DNA of 64,000 nt from Mugil cephalus (Eukaryota; Chordata; Actinopteri; Mugiliformes; Mugilidae). The notes under the pieces were generated by a model that searched no databases, had not been told where the DNA came from, and saw nothing but the letters and a program-made list of their open reading frames with translations. A program made the translations under genes and the position numbers. How positions within the stretch are numbered: the stretch's first letter is position 1; each line of letters begins with the position of its first letter. Positions 1-10,600 of this stretch are shown here, piece by piece. The stretch is from NCBI RefSeq assembly GCF_022458985.1, contig NC_061789.1:12306175-12370174 (forward strand), written 5' to 3'.

Positions 1-66
1 AGTAGCATCCACCAGTCAGACAAACTCTGAGTCACAGCAATACTGAATCCATAAATAGCATACAGC

Positions 67-1137
67 CAGAGCCAGCTCTACCTAAGTTAGTGCCCTAGGC
101 GAAGCATAAATTAGGAATAACAGTTGTATTGTTCAGTAATGTGACTGTAAGATTTAATTGCAGAACTCACCTGCTTCATGCTGACTTGCAGAGGTGGATG
201 ATGTGGTTGACGTGGTAGTGCTGCTGCTGCTGCTGCTGCTGCTGCTACATGACGCCTGACTTCAAACAGAGCACATCCATACTGTCACACCACTGCATTA
301 AGTTTGTTGTGTCATTCAATTTCACTTAATAAATCTTACTGGCATTACTAACAAGGTTGTACCATTCGGTAACAACAACAATAACATAGTAGGGTGTCAG
401 AGACCACAAACAATTGGATAAACTTACATGCTTGAGAGAGTGGTGTTTTCTGTGGATGTGTGATCAGAAGGCTTCTCTCCAGAAAGTGTTTGAGGTGTCT
501 GTAAACGTATTACATTACAAGCAAAAACAAGTAATAAGAAGAATTATAGCACAATATCAAACGTGATAAGACGGTAGGAGAACTAAGCACCAGCAGCAGC
601 AACTGTGTCAGTGGGCACACATTTGTTAATACTAGTGATGACTATGGTAAAATTAATTTTCAACTCGACCAAACATAAAGATGATGTGATGAAACTGAAA
701 TTAAACACCAAATCAGACCGGACATACAGGGAGATGCATTTCACATTAAACACAGTGTAGCCAGCAAGCAGAAAATGTCTTCACACAAAACGGCATAATT
801 TAAAAAAAAAAAATGGTACAGCCTAACGTTACCTTTATATTGCAACTTCCTCTTCTCCTCCTCTTTTCTTCTCTTTCAGTTCTGCGCACCCGATGACTTG
901 GACGGCCTTTTCAGCTCGTAAATAACAAAACCGTCACCTGTCCGTGACCTGAGCTCTGATCTCTCTGACCCTGAGGTGCGCACCCGTCATGTGACTCAGC
1001 GGCACCACATTTTATTTATCATTTTCAAGAGAGAACACACAATGGAGGGTGACTGGGCATAGAAAGTTAGCGGTGCCCCTTCAGCAGATGGCGCTGTAGG
1101 CAACCACCTGTATCGCCTATGCCAAGAGCCGGCCCTG
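67..1137. mobile_element. hAT-like nonautonomous DNA transposon
   Basis: The two ends form imperfect terminal inverted repeats: CAGAGCCAGCTCT at 67-79 and, read on the other strand, CAGGGCCGGCTCT ending at 1137 (11 of 13 match). They are flanked by 8-bp direct repeats, CATACAGC at 59-66 and CACACAGC at 1138-1145 (7 of 8), the target-site length of hAT transposases. No transposase is visible. On the minus strand two Ser/Thr-rich segments carry exon-like splice sites (about 424-500 and 170-260, the second with a CAG/CTG triplet run at 221-246). They may be chance, or remnants of a captured or exonised sequence. Confidence 0.6.
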
Positions 1138-1145
1138 CACACAGC

Positions 1146-2091
1146 TAAATATGTTGTTCATTAATTGATCTTAGTGATTCATTGGGTCATTGATGCTTTA
1201 TTTTAACTCCAGGAGAAGGAAATATTTTCGTCTTCTAAAAGAATTATTTTATTTTTTTTCAAGTTTTTTCAAGGAAGCTTCAGAACATTTCGGACAAGAG
1301 TATTCAGACCCACACTGCTGCTGCTGCCGCTTTGTCATATACGTTGTTTCACTGAGAGCAGATTTGATCTATTTCAAAGTATGTGTTCTGTTTCATGTCT
1401 GTGTTTAAAATAATGGAAGTTCCCACAAACAACTTGACACCACGTTTATGTTGTTTATTATCAGACAAACACAAACACTTCAGACTCAGCGTCTCTACTC
1501 AGACATAAAAAAAAAAACATACTATAGCACCATTAACACACACACACACTGTACTGTTCATTGTCTGTGTATTTTTCTGTTTATCTGGGGTGAATGCTTT
1601 GATGTAAAAGGGGGAAAAGGTTTATTAAGCTGCATGAAGAAGAGTTTATTTACTCCTCCAACCAGCAGGAGGAGCTGCAGCCTCCCAGAAGCTGATTTCA
1701 GTGAAGGTTCAGAAGGCTCAGGAAATAAAGTCAACATTGAGCCAATCCAAATCCAGAATTTGCCGAATGCTGCTAGCTTTAGTTTTTGGATGAAATATCA
1801 CTGTTAAGAATCAATTGTGTAAACTGCAAAGCTAATATTAGCCAATGAGCTAATTTGGGTGTGTCAGTCAGGATTATTAACAAGTTTGTGTTTTTCTTGT
1901 CATAAAATGATTCTTGTTGGCTGGTAATGAAACGCTGAAGAATGAAAACACTGGTTACATATATTTTTTAATGTTTTAAAATGGAAGTGTGTGCCTTTAG
2001 AGTTCCAGAACACGTTGTCATAAGGAGGTTCGCTGAATATGATCATAGAACACAAAACTACCCAGAGTGCAACAGAGTTTAAGTGAGGGCT
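1146..2091. other. 3' flank / probable 3' UTR of the synaptogyrin gene
   Basis: No coding region is supported here. The stretch lies 3' of the synaptogyrin stop codon (minus strand). The hexamer TTTATT at 1645-1650 and 1621-1626 reads AATAAA on the minus strand, about 440-470 nt past the stop, and is a candidate polyadenylation signal. The short open frames are AT-rich and unlike known proteins. Confidence 0.4.
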
Positions 2092-5000
2092 TTACTCCTC
2101 TGTGGGGAAGGTCTCCACAGGCTCCTGAGGGTTGGGGTCGACGTACTCCTGGTTGTAGGTGACGGAGTCGGCTCCCAGTTTGAACCTGTGGGCGCCCAGC
2201 AGACACTGGAGCGCCTGCAGACAAACAGGAAGTCACGGTCCTCATGCACATTAAATGGAAGAGCCCCTTCACAGTCAATCAGGAAAAAATCACACTGTTC
2301 ACAAATAAAAAACAAACAAACAAGCAAAAAAACAAAACAAAAAAACACACACGCATGTCGTGAGTCTGCTGTATTGGAAATAAAATGTGCTGAAATACAA
2401 TCAAGTCATCTATCTATTTTAAAGACCAGCAGGAAGCTTCTGTGCATATTTGCACTTAAATTTCTGATGGGTTAAAGAGTTTAAACTTCAACTTCCCACC
2501 AGTCCTTATAACTCAAGAAGCTACTCAAATGAGTGGCAGAACGTCTTCTCAAAAAACTGTATAAGTCCAGTTGCCTTTTTTTTTAAAATGGTTTTTGGTT
2601 ACACCATAACCTGGATGACAGTGAATCGTCACAGACAACACACAATGACATCACATCATAGGTTGTGATAACACTGTAACAAAAACACCATGAAGTCCAT
2701 GAATCACTTCCAACATCTGAGGAGGGAAAAACAGCATCACTTTGTCACCATGGTAATGAGAAGGCACTTTGGTTGAAGGCACTTAGAGTTCATACTGAGC
2801 TAAAAGTAAACAGGAATCACAGGAACACTTGACTGTGATTAGCTAAAGGAAACAGGTCAAGTTAGGTGTGTGTGTGTGTGTGTGTGTTTGGGTGTGTGTC
2901 AGGCAAGAGGAGGGATGAAGAGTTTGTTGTATTCTTCTTCATAGGAGACTCTCTTCAGGCGCTCCAAAGCCAGCAGAGTGAGACCTCCCTACACACAACA
3001 TGTCACACACATACACACACATAGGCACATACGAAAACAAAAGAGATCACAATCACGTAAAATTGACATGTTAGAATTTAATACATACAACAACCTACAT
3101 ACAACTGAAATAGTTGACTTTTGAGTTTTGACTCTGTCTAGGTTTATTCATGTTCAATTCATGATTCAATGATAATTTGGACCGAAAGCCAGCTGGAATT
3201 GTTAGCTGTAGTCTTCAGTTTACTGAGTGTCAGGGAATATGGAACCTATTTTTAAAGTCTTGTCAGTAAAGATGTATGCATTCACACCCGACAGATCTAT
3301 TTGTCTCGATGTTGTCTTACCAAACCTTGACTACATGCTACATGACAATAACTTATCAATGATATTCAGTTTGGGACCTGCTGCCACTTCACGTGAGCTT
3401 ATCAGGAGACAGTGTGCAGGTACATACCCAGGTGAAGATGGAGAAGAAAGAGAAGACAATGGCGGCTCTGGCTGCATCTGCTCCCTCTTTCAGTGGATTG
3501 TCTTCTTCTTTTGAAACCTGCCACTGATTGGCAAGAAAACAGAACCCCACAAACCACACCAGACACCAGAAGGCTGCAAAGAACACAGGTAAAACCTGGT
3601 TATTAACACAGAGAACGCAGTTTATGCATGGTTATTAACACACTTGGAGAACAGAGGTTACACATGGTTATTAACACACTCAGAGAACAGAGGTTACACA
3701 TGGTTATTAACACACTCACAGGTTACGCATGGTGATTAACACTCAGTGAATGCAAGTTACGCCTAGTTAATAACACTCTCGGAGAACACAGGTTACACAT
3801 TGTTATCAACACACTTGGGGATCAGAGGTTACACATGGTTATTAACACACCCAGAGAACACAGGTTACACATGGTTATTAACACACTCAGAGAACACAGG
3901 TTACACATGGTTATCACCACACTCAGAGAACACAGGTTACACATGGTTATTAACACACTCAGAGAACACAGGTTACATGTGGTTATCAACACACTCAGAG
4001 AACACAGGTCACACATGGTTATCAACACACTCAGAGAACACAGGCTACACATGGTTATTAATAAACAAGCTGGTCAATGAAGTTAAAGCAAAGGAGGCAG
4101 AGACCCACCTGACACGCCAATGTCGGCCATGACGGCCTTCTTCCTGTCTTTCACTCCACTGATCTGAGGAAAATAGACGTCCAGTGCTAGGAAAGCAGCG
4201 CTGCAAAGGAAGCAGAGTGTTCCCATGGAAATGGCATAGTTGCAGGCATTCTGGTTGCGGTTGAAGATGCAGTACTCCTCCACCTCCTCTGGTCGGTTGG
4301 TGTAGCCCTCATTTGCAACACAGCCCAGGATCACAATAGAGAAGAACTGAAAACAAAGAGGAGACAGTTAGCTTGAAGCTAACATGTAAATTTATTCTCA
4401 ATAGAAGAAGAAGAAGATGCCAACTCCCAGAACGTGGAGGAGAATTTCAGCTTAGTGAGATCTTACTTGAACAATTAAGAGAAACGGTGTGTTTATGAGG
4501 TGTCCAGTCTCACTACCATACCATCTATATACTGTATGGTCTTCGAGCTGTCTGATCTGAACTTCAACCTACAGGGTCATCTTGTACACCAAAACACCAC
4601 ATGGTCAGCCAAGACTGTTACTAGAACTGGACATTTTCTGTTAGACCCTGCAGCAACAGAGTTGAACAGTAAGGTTTTGTTTGAGGAGTCTTGTGTTGAG
4701 CCTCGGGAATGTTAACACCAGTCTCATGACTGAATCACGCTCACGCTGAACTAACAGGAAGTGACCTGAATCCAGAACTGCATCAAAACCAGAAGCCTCA
4801 ACTCAAGCACAAAATATTAAAAGAAAAAAATACAAAAACTAATCAAAATTAACAGGAAAAGTTCAGGTATAGGTCAGGAGCTTCAGTTTATGTTTATGTG
4901 AAACCGAGTTCACACCGGCTGTAGCTGACAGAAAGGCTACAGTAACTCAGAGAACCTAAATACAGCTGAACTGAGCAGAATATAGACAAATGTTTTTTGT

Positions 5001-5747
5001 TGTTGTTATTTTTTGAGTCAGTAAATCCATAAAGCAATCATAGCCTGAATGCCCATGTGCTTCCTTTTATGGCGAAAGTGTCACTTAGCAGCAGTTCCAG
5101 TGGTTAATTCCAAAGTAAAGTCTAACTAGCTTCAACAACACACAAATGAGATTCCCTCTAGTCCGTTGAGAGACTGCCAGCATGAATGAAGTGAAGTGAT
5201 TGAGAGAATCAAGTGTGACGTGAATCTCAGAGGAAGGTTTAAGCAGCTCATCAACAACTAAAACCAACACAGTGTTAGACAGCTGTTCATAATAAAATGA
5301 TATAAGCCACATAACCAAACTATAAAATACACCAACCAAATTTAGAATTATTTATTATTAATTATCCTCAACCAACTTATCTAAAATAAACAACCACCAC
5401 CTCAGTTATCCAGTCCAATCGGCACCAGACAAATGATATATGCTAATCAGGTGGTTCCAAGGTGATAACTTACTAATGTAGCTAGCATGCCAGCAGGTGA
5501 CTTGCTGTCACTGTGTTACGTTAAGATGGGGCAAGACGCTCCTGCCACCTGTACAAATCCTGTAGGGCACTCAGGTGACTCCAGGAATATCTTTACATTA
5601 GTTTAACCATTGGATGTTAAGTGCTTCCATTATCATTGGACTCACCCAGCAGAGGATCCTCACCACCGTCTGAGGCTGTCGGAAGAAGGTCAGAGGGTCA
5701 AAGGCTCCACCGGCCTTCCCCGCCCCGTATGCCTGGAAACCGTCCAT
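2092..5747 (-). CDS. syngr1: Synaptogyrin-1-like vesicle membrane protein
   Basis: Synaptogyrins are four-helix MARVEL-domain proteins of synaptic and other transport vesicles. Exons (minus strand, joined in phase): 5646-5747, 4109-4346, 3428-3573, then 2092-2214, giving 202 aa. The start follows the family pattern, with M-D-G-F then AYGAGKAGGAFDP. Family signatures include NEGYTN and CIFNRNQNAC in the first luminal loop, LALDVYFPQISGVKDRKKAV before helix 3, FVGFCFLANQWQVSK and DAARAAI..FSFFSIFTW. These fit synaptogyrin-1 better than -2 or -3. The tail, with GADSVTYNQEYVDP, is shorter than in the human 233-aa form. An alternative last exon lies at 2899-2988. The paralogue number (1a or 1b) cannot be told from sequence alone. 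Confidence 0.85.
2899..2988 (-). CDS. syngr1: Alternative last coding exon of synaptogyrin (1b-type tail)
   Basis: This 90-nt exon has an acceptor TAG before 2988, in the same phase (0) as the exon at 2092-2214. It encodes 29 residues then TGA. The residues begin GGLTLLALERLKRVSYEEEY and end in IPPLA. From memory, human SYNGR1 isoform 1b ends in a similar short tail with a [F/Y]-[Q/E]-EEY core and has 191 aa; joining this exon to exons 1-3 also gives 191 aa. It lies upstream of the exon at 2092-2214, so its use would need early polyadenylation or terminal-exon choice. It lacks the long cytoplasmic tail of the other form. Confidence 0.72.
   Translation of the reverse strand, partial: GGLTLLALERLKRVSYEEEYNKLFIPPLA
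3601..4063. repeat. 36-bp minisatellite filling synaptogyrin intron 2
   Basis: About 12-13 tandem copies of a 36-bp unit, typified by ACACATGGTTATTAACACAC followed by TCAGAGAACACAGGTT. The 5' copies are more diverged, while those from 3830 to 4050 are nearly identical. The array takes up most of the 535-bp intron between the exons at 4109-4346 and 3428-3573. Because 36 is a multiple of three, spurious long reading frames run through it on both strands. Confidence 0.92.
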
Positions 5748-6654
5748 CCAGAACACTCCCTGTTTCCCAGACCAGCTCACACTAGTTCAGTCCACCTTAA
5801 CCCTCCACCTCCGCCACTTTCTCCTCTTCCTCCTCCACCTCCACCTAGCTCAGTCAGTTAAAATCTTCTTAGACAAGTTGGCCCCAATTCACTGCATCTG
5901 TCCTGGTCCAGTTGGGTCCAGTTTTTTCCGGGTGTGTGTATGTGGGGGTTAGGGTGAGTGTGTGTGCTCGCTTCTTCTTCTTCTCTTCTGTTATAAACTG
6001 CTCTGTAATCTTCACTAATCCTCCTCATCCCCTCTCACCAGACTGAGGGTTTTATCTCCCCGAGCTCAGTCTCACAGGCTGTGGACCGTCCCCAACCGGC
6101 TCCACCAATCACGCTCATCATTCAGCAGATTAAAGGCAAGGATAAGGCGGACTTCCTCTTCCTGGGCAGAGGTTTTGCCTGAGAGGCAATGCTCGGGGTA
6201 AAAAACTTCCCTTACGCTATTTTGTTTCTATTAATATAATTTTTCTAGCGTTGTTGTTTCCACACTCCCTTCTTCTCATTGTTTTTTTTTATATTCTTTC
6301 CCCATCAATGACCATGAAAATATTGCATTTATTATCAGAAACCAGTCAGGTGTGTTGAACCACACAGTTAAGCACACAAATGACAAAGTTGACTGACTGA
6401 ACGTGTTTATGATATGTTGTGAGGACTTATTGTTAGATCCTCACTCTGGAACAGATCCAGTATTTAGACCTGACTCTTTTATGCGACCTCACAAACCCAC
6501 AGGTACAAATGTGTGTGTCTGTGTTGATAGGATCAGTGTGAGCCCCGTCTGTCAGCTCATTTAATTTCCTCTCTTTTTTTCTTTTTGTTTGCTCTCATTT
6601 GATTCTTGTCACACATGGCAGGAGTCATTGTTTGCAGACGGTGAGGCAGTTTTT
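5748..6654. promoter_or_regulatory. Synaptogyrin 5' flank and intergenic spacer
   Basis: This stretch lies between the synaptogyrin start codon and the integrin 3' end, with no coding region. From 5795 to 5850 the plus strand is pyrimidine-rich, so the minus-strand 5' UTR would be GA-rich. A CCAAT-type pentamer is present near 6103-6108. Promoter function is inferred only from position. Confidence 0.3.
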
Positions 6655-6660
6655 TTTATT
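6655..6660 (-). terminator. Candidate polyadenylation signal of itga2b
   Basis: TTTATT on the plus strand reads AATAAA on the minus strand, about 150 nt past the integrin stop codon. The nearby T-rich run is a homopolymer, so the exact site is uncertain. Confidence 0.45.
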
Positions 6661-6809
6661 CAAAGTGAAACTCATAAGCTAGTTGCGGTGCAGACATTTA
6701 TGAAAATGTTTCAAAAGGCTGAGAAACTTATTCAGATTGAGCAATTCAAACGGTAACATTAAGGCATCCCTCCTCTCTGTCTGTCCAGCATTCATCATGT
6801 GACTGTCAT

Positions 6810-7596
6810 TCAGTCATGTGACTCCTCAGCCACCCGCTGCTCTTCATTGACATCATCATCGTCATCAGTTGGGGGCCGGGTTCGCCTGAAGAAACCCAGC
6901 TATAGAGAGACAAAGAGAGGGGGAGGGATTTCAGTGATCAGTGGCTCTTTAAACACTGAACTGAGATCAGTCTCTGGCCCGTGTTGTGGACAGAAACATT
7001 GAATTAGGAGAATTTTCAGTGGGATTCGATGTGAGCTGATTCAAAACTTTCAGATCCTTAACCTTAAGATCTATCACACCCCAAAACTCAAAAACTTAGA
7101 ATATATCTTCTGTCAGTTATATAAAGAATATTAGTCGCATGAAAACCAACATCAGGTTCAGTCCGTCTCTGTCAAACAGCAATCTGAACTTAAGACTAAT
7201 ATTACAGCAGAATCATTAAATCCCCACAGACTGCCCTGAGGGAAGTGCGTTCCTCAGGTCTTTTATGGCAAACTCAGGACAGAGGAGAGTTTATCCTTTA
7301 CTCAATTAACCCTAACCCCCTTAAGCCTAACCTGGTGTTTTGGGACAACCACACCAAACTCCATTCAGAAAACTGCCAGTTTAAAACTCCCCACCATTAA
7401 CCTGCCTGTCTGTAAACTGATCTCATGTGGAATCTCATGACACTAGTGACTGACACAGTTCATTTACTGATACCTTCCAGAAGATGAAACAGAGCAGACA
7501 GAGGAGAAGGAGTCCAGAGATGATCGACAGGATGATGTAGCCAAAAGGAATGTCTTTTTCTGCATCGGGAGGACGCCATGACACGCTGAGCTGAGT
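6810..7596 (-). other. itga2b: itga2b exons 31-32: membrane helix and cytoplasmic tail
   Basis: Exon 31 (7474-7596) encodes the last extracellular residues and the helix IPFGYIILSIISGLLLLCLL followed by CFIFWK. Exon 32 (6810-6899) encodes L-GFFRR-TRPPTDDDDDVNEEQ-RVAEESHD then TGA. GFFRR is the membrane-proximal alpha-integrin motif (GFFKR in most) that clasps the beta subunit. The acidic stretch after RPP matches the EEDDEEGE-type tail of alpha-IIb, with a longer end. The exon 31 acceptor is preceded by a (TG)n tract instead of an ordinary pyrimidine tract. Confidence 0.9.
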
Positions 7597-7603
7597 CTGC
7601 ACA

Positions 7604-7654
<51 letters not shown>

Positions 7655-10600
7655 TAAAACCTTATTAAAATCATCTCTGTGGTTGAGCTGGTTCATTTGT
7701 GCTCGTACCTGTGTGTGTCCGCTGGGCAGCAGCAGAGGTTGGACCTTTGACGATGTGTTGAGGACGTCATATGAAGCAGATGAAACAAACTCATAGTTCA
7801 GGTAGGGAGTCTACAGGAAGACATCATCGTCATTATATCATCACCTGTATGTGTGAGCGAGTGTGTACCTGTTGGTCTGTGTGTACCTGTATCAGAGTGT
7901 GTGTCCACAGACGCGCAGATATCCTGATGACGGCGCTGAAGCCCCGCCCCAACGCCACAACATCACACACAAACCTGATGCAGCCCACCTCACTGCTGCT
8001 GCAGTTCTACACACATCGGGCATAAATAATTGATTAGTGAAACCCTCATGTACCACACACACACCGTACAGTTGTAGTGTTCTGAACATAAAGAGTCTTT
8101 ACCATGTGAACAGTTTGTCTGGGTGAGTTTGTCTCCTCCTGATGGGTCAACCGAGAAACTGCAGGAACATCGGAGGAGTTACCAACCAGCTGCGGGGACA
8201 GATTAGAAGGACAGACACGTCAGAGATATACAGGTCAGACAGAGAGACAGAGTTGAGATGAGAAAGACATCTTTGAAAGAGGTTTCAGACCTGGAATGGG
8301 TCTATCTGTGATGCGTTCAGGGCCCAGCAGGTCAGCGATTCTTCTGAGGCGTTGGAGAAGATGTATAGCAGAAAGTGATGTTTCCAGCGGGAGGGGAAGT
8401 CCACTGTCAACCTGGCGTTGACCACACTTGGCCCTTGATTCCTCAGCTAAACAACAGCGCCATCAACATCATCAGTGTCTTCTGTATTATTAATATATTT
8501 GGATATAACATGGCAGTGTGTGATTGTATCTGATGGTCTTTGACCGGCTACTGGGCAACAGTGACAGTCACACACGGGGTCCAAACAAAGTTTTCCTTAA
8601 CTTAAAGGATCTGATGATAAATTCACAAGGAACTTCAGATGTAATTGTTTCTCACCTCATAAACATGTTCCACTAGTGGGCCCACTTCTTCTAAACTCCC
8701 AGGATGCTCTGCAGGCTGCCAGTCAGGGAGAGGCAGAACAATGTCCTGAGGGGAGGAGCCTCTGCAGACAAAGAGATCGCATTTGCTTTTAGTGTGCTTT
8801 TAATCGCCTCTAATGTAGAAGTGATGTGCTTATTTTCACCCTCTGATCTCCAGTGTCGCCTCTGCTTTGACCTGGACCTTCACCGTCACCTTGTCACTGC
8901 TGGCGTTCACCGAGTTCTTACTGAGACAACAGAAGGATGGTCGGACAGACGGACATCAGCGAATCTTGCAATAAACTCAAGCATGATTCCAGTCAAACAA
9001 CACACAGCTCCAACAAAGTTCTCATTTCAAAGGCATGAAAGACTACAGTGTCAACATCACAAACGCAGGGTTTGCTATTGTTGGAAGCCACTACGACACC
9101 AAACAGCTCCATGTATATCTCAGCAATGATGGCATTTTTGACAATAAGCACAGTTTCTACCTCCTGATTCTGAGGCTGAAGGTGATGTGACTCTCCACCT
9201 CCTCCAGGTGACCGACACTGAACAGGAGCGTTGTCTGAAGCTGCAGACAGAAAGAGAAACGGAGACACAGAGACAGACAGGTCATACATTATATCACATG
9301 GCATAGCATCACTTAGCATCCAAATCCATACTGACCATATTAACTAATACAGAACATCTGTGAATGGCTAGTGTTCAAAGCTACAGGAAAGTCGTCATGA
9401 CAAACACCAGTCAGTTTCCCAGAATACCTTTCAAACATTCAGTCATTCAGTCATTACCTTCATTTCTGCCAGCATCAGAGGTTCAACCAATCTGCTGAAC
9501 CCCACTCTGACCTGAGCAACTTTGGGATCCATATAGTTACTATGGTGACGAATTTCAACCATTTTTACTCGCCCTAGCAACAGCTGCTGAGGCTAATGGG
9601 TATTATGATATTTAGAGCCAGAAGCTGTAGGCTTCCCAGAAATGAAAAGTAAAAAAAACTGTATGACGGTCACATGATTCAGGAGAGTCCCTACGGTGAC
9701 GATGGGCAAAAGCACTCACTGTGTGTCCTCGTCTCATGGGGTTACCCAGGTCACAGATAACAACGACGGTCTGGTTTTCCTTCCTCTGAATACACACCAG
9801 CCTGCTGACACCCTGCACACAAACAGCAGTCAGTAAATAAGAATATAGATGTTGTGTGTGTGTGCATGTAAACATTGAGTGTGTGTGTTACCTGACTGCT
9901 CTGGAAGTGTGTGTGTTCAGGGATCTGGACCACCAGTTCGGTTTCGTACGCCCCCTCACCGTCATTCACTGCGGACACTGACAGCAACACTGACTGATCC
10001 TCACCGACCAGCACGCTGTCAGACACACTAACACATACACACATGTTATTCTATTATTCTGGGGACCCACACTGACAGTCAGAAATTATGAAACCAGTCT
10101 GCAGGAGCTCTCTGGGGCTTTAAAATAATGGCAACTGAAGCGAGGCGTGATCGCGTTGCATGTTATGTAAAATGCATTGAAGGTGAAGGTTATTGACTCA
10201 CGGCTCGGCGCTCAGCTTCAAGTCAGGGACACAGATGTTGTCCTCCCCGCAGTCCAGAATGATCCTGGTCTACATACAGAGTTTGGTTAGCTTCATGTGC
10301 CTCTTGTTTTACTCTTTGACCAGTTTGAGATATACACGTCAAGAATAAAGACATGAGGAAGACAATATGCGTTTCAAGTGGATCCTTCAATTGTCAGGTC
10401 TGAATTTGGGTTTAAGTTAGAACCAGGTTGAAGTTCAGACATGTGGGAATTGGTAAATTAAAGATTAGAAGCACAGATGTGTGTCTTAAACTTACTTGTG
10501 CAACAGTGTGTGTCTGTCCATGCAGCAAAGCATGCTGGGTAGTGTTGAGGAGGCTTATATTAACACTGATGAAGATAGGACTCAGCTTATCCCGAACCTC

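Noticed and set aside
3601-4063. CRISPR-like regular repeats
   Set aside because: The units are directly tandem without unique spacers, and the surroundings are a vertebrate intron.
3800-4132. Open frames on both strands with repeating HTWLLTHSENTGY-type units
   Set aside because: They are translations of the 36-bp intronic minisatellite; any frame without a stop in the unit stays open.
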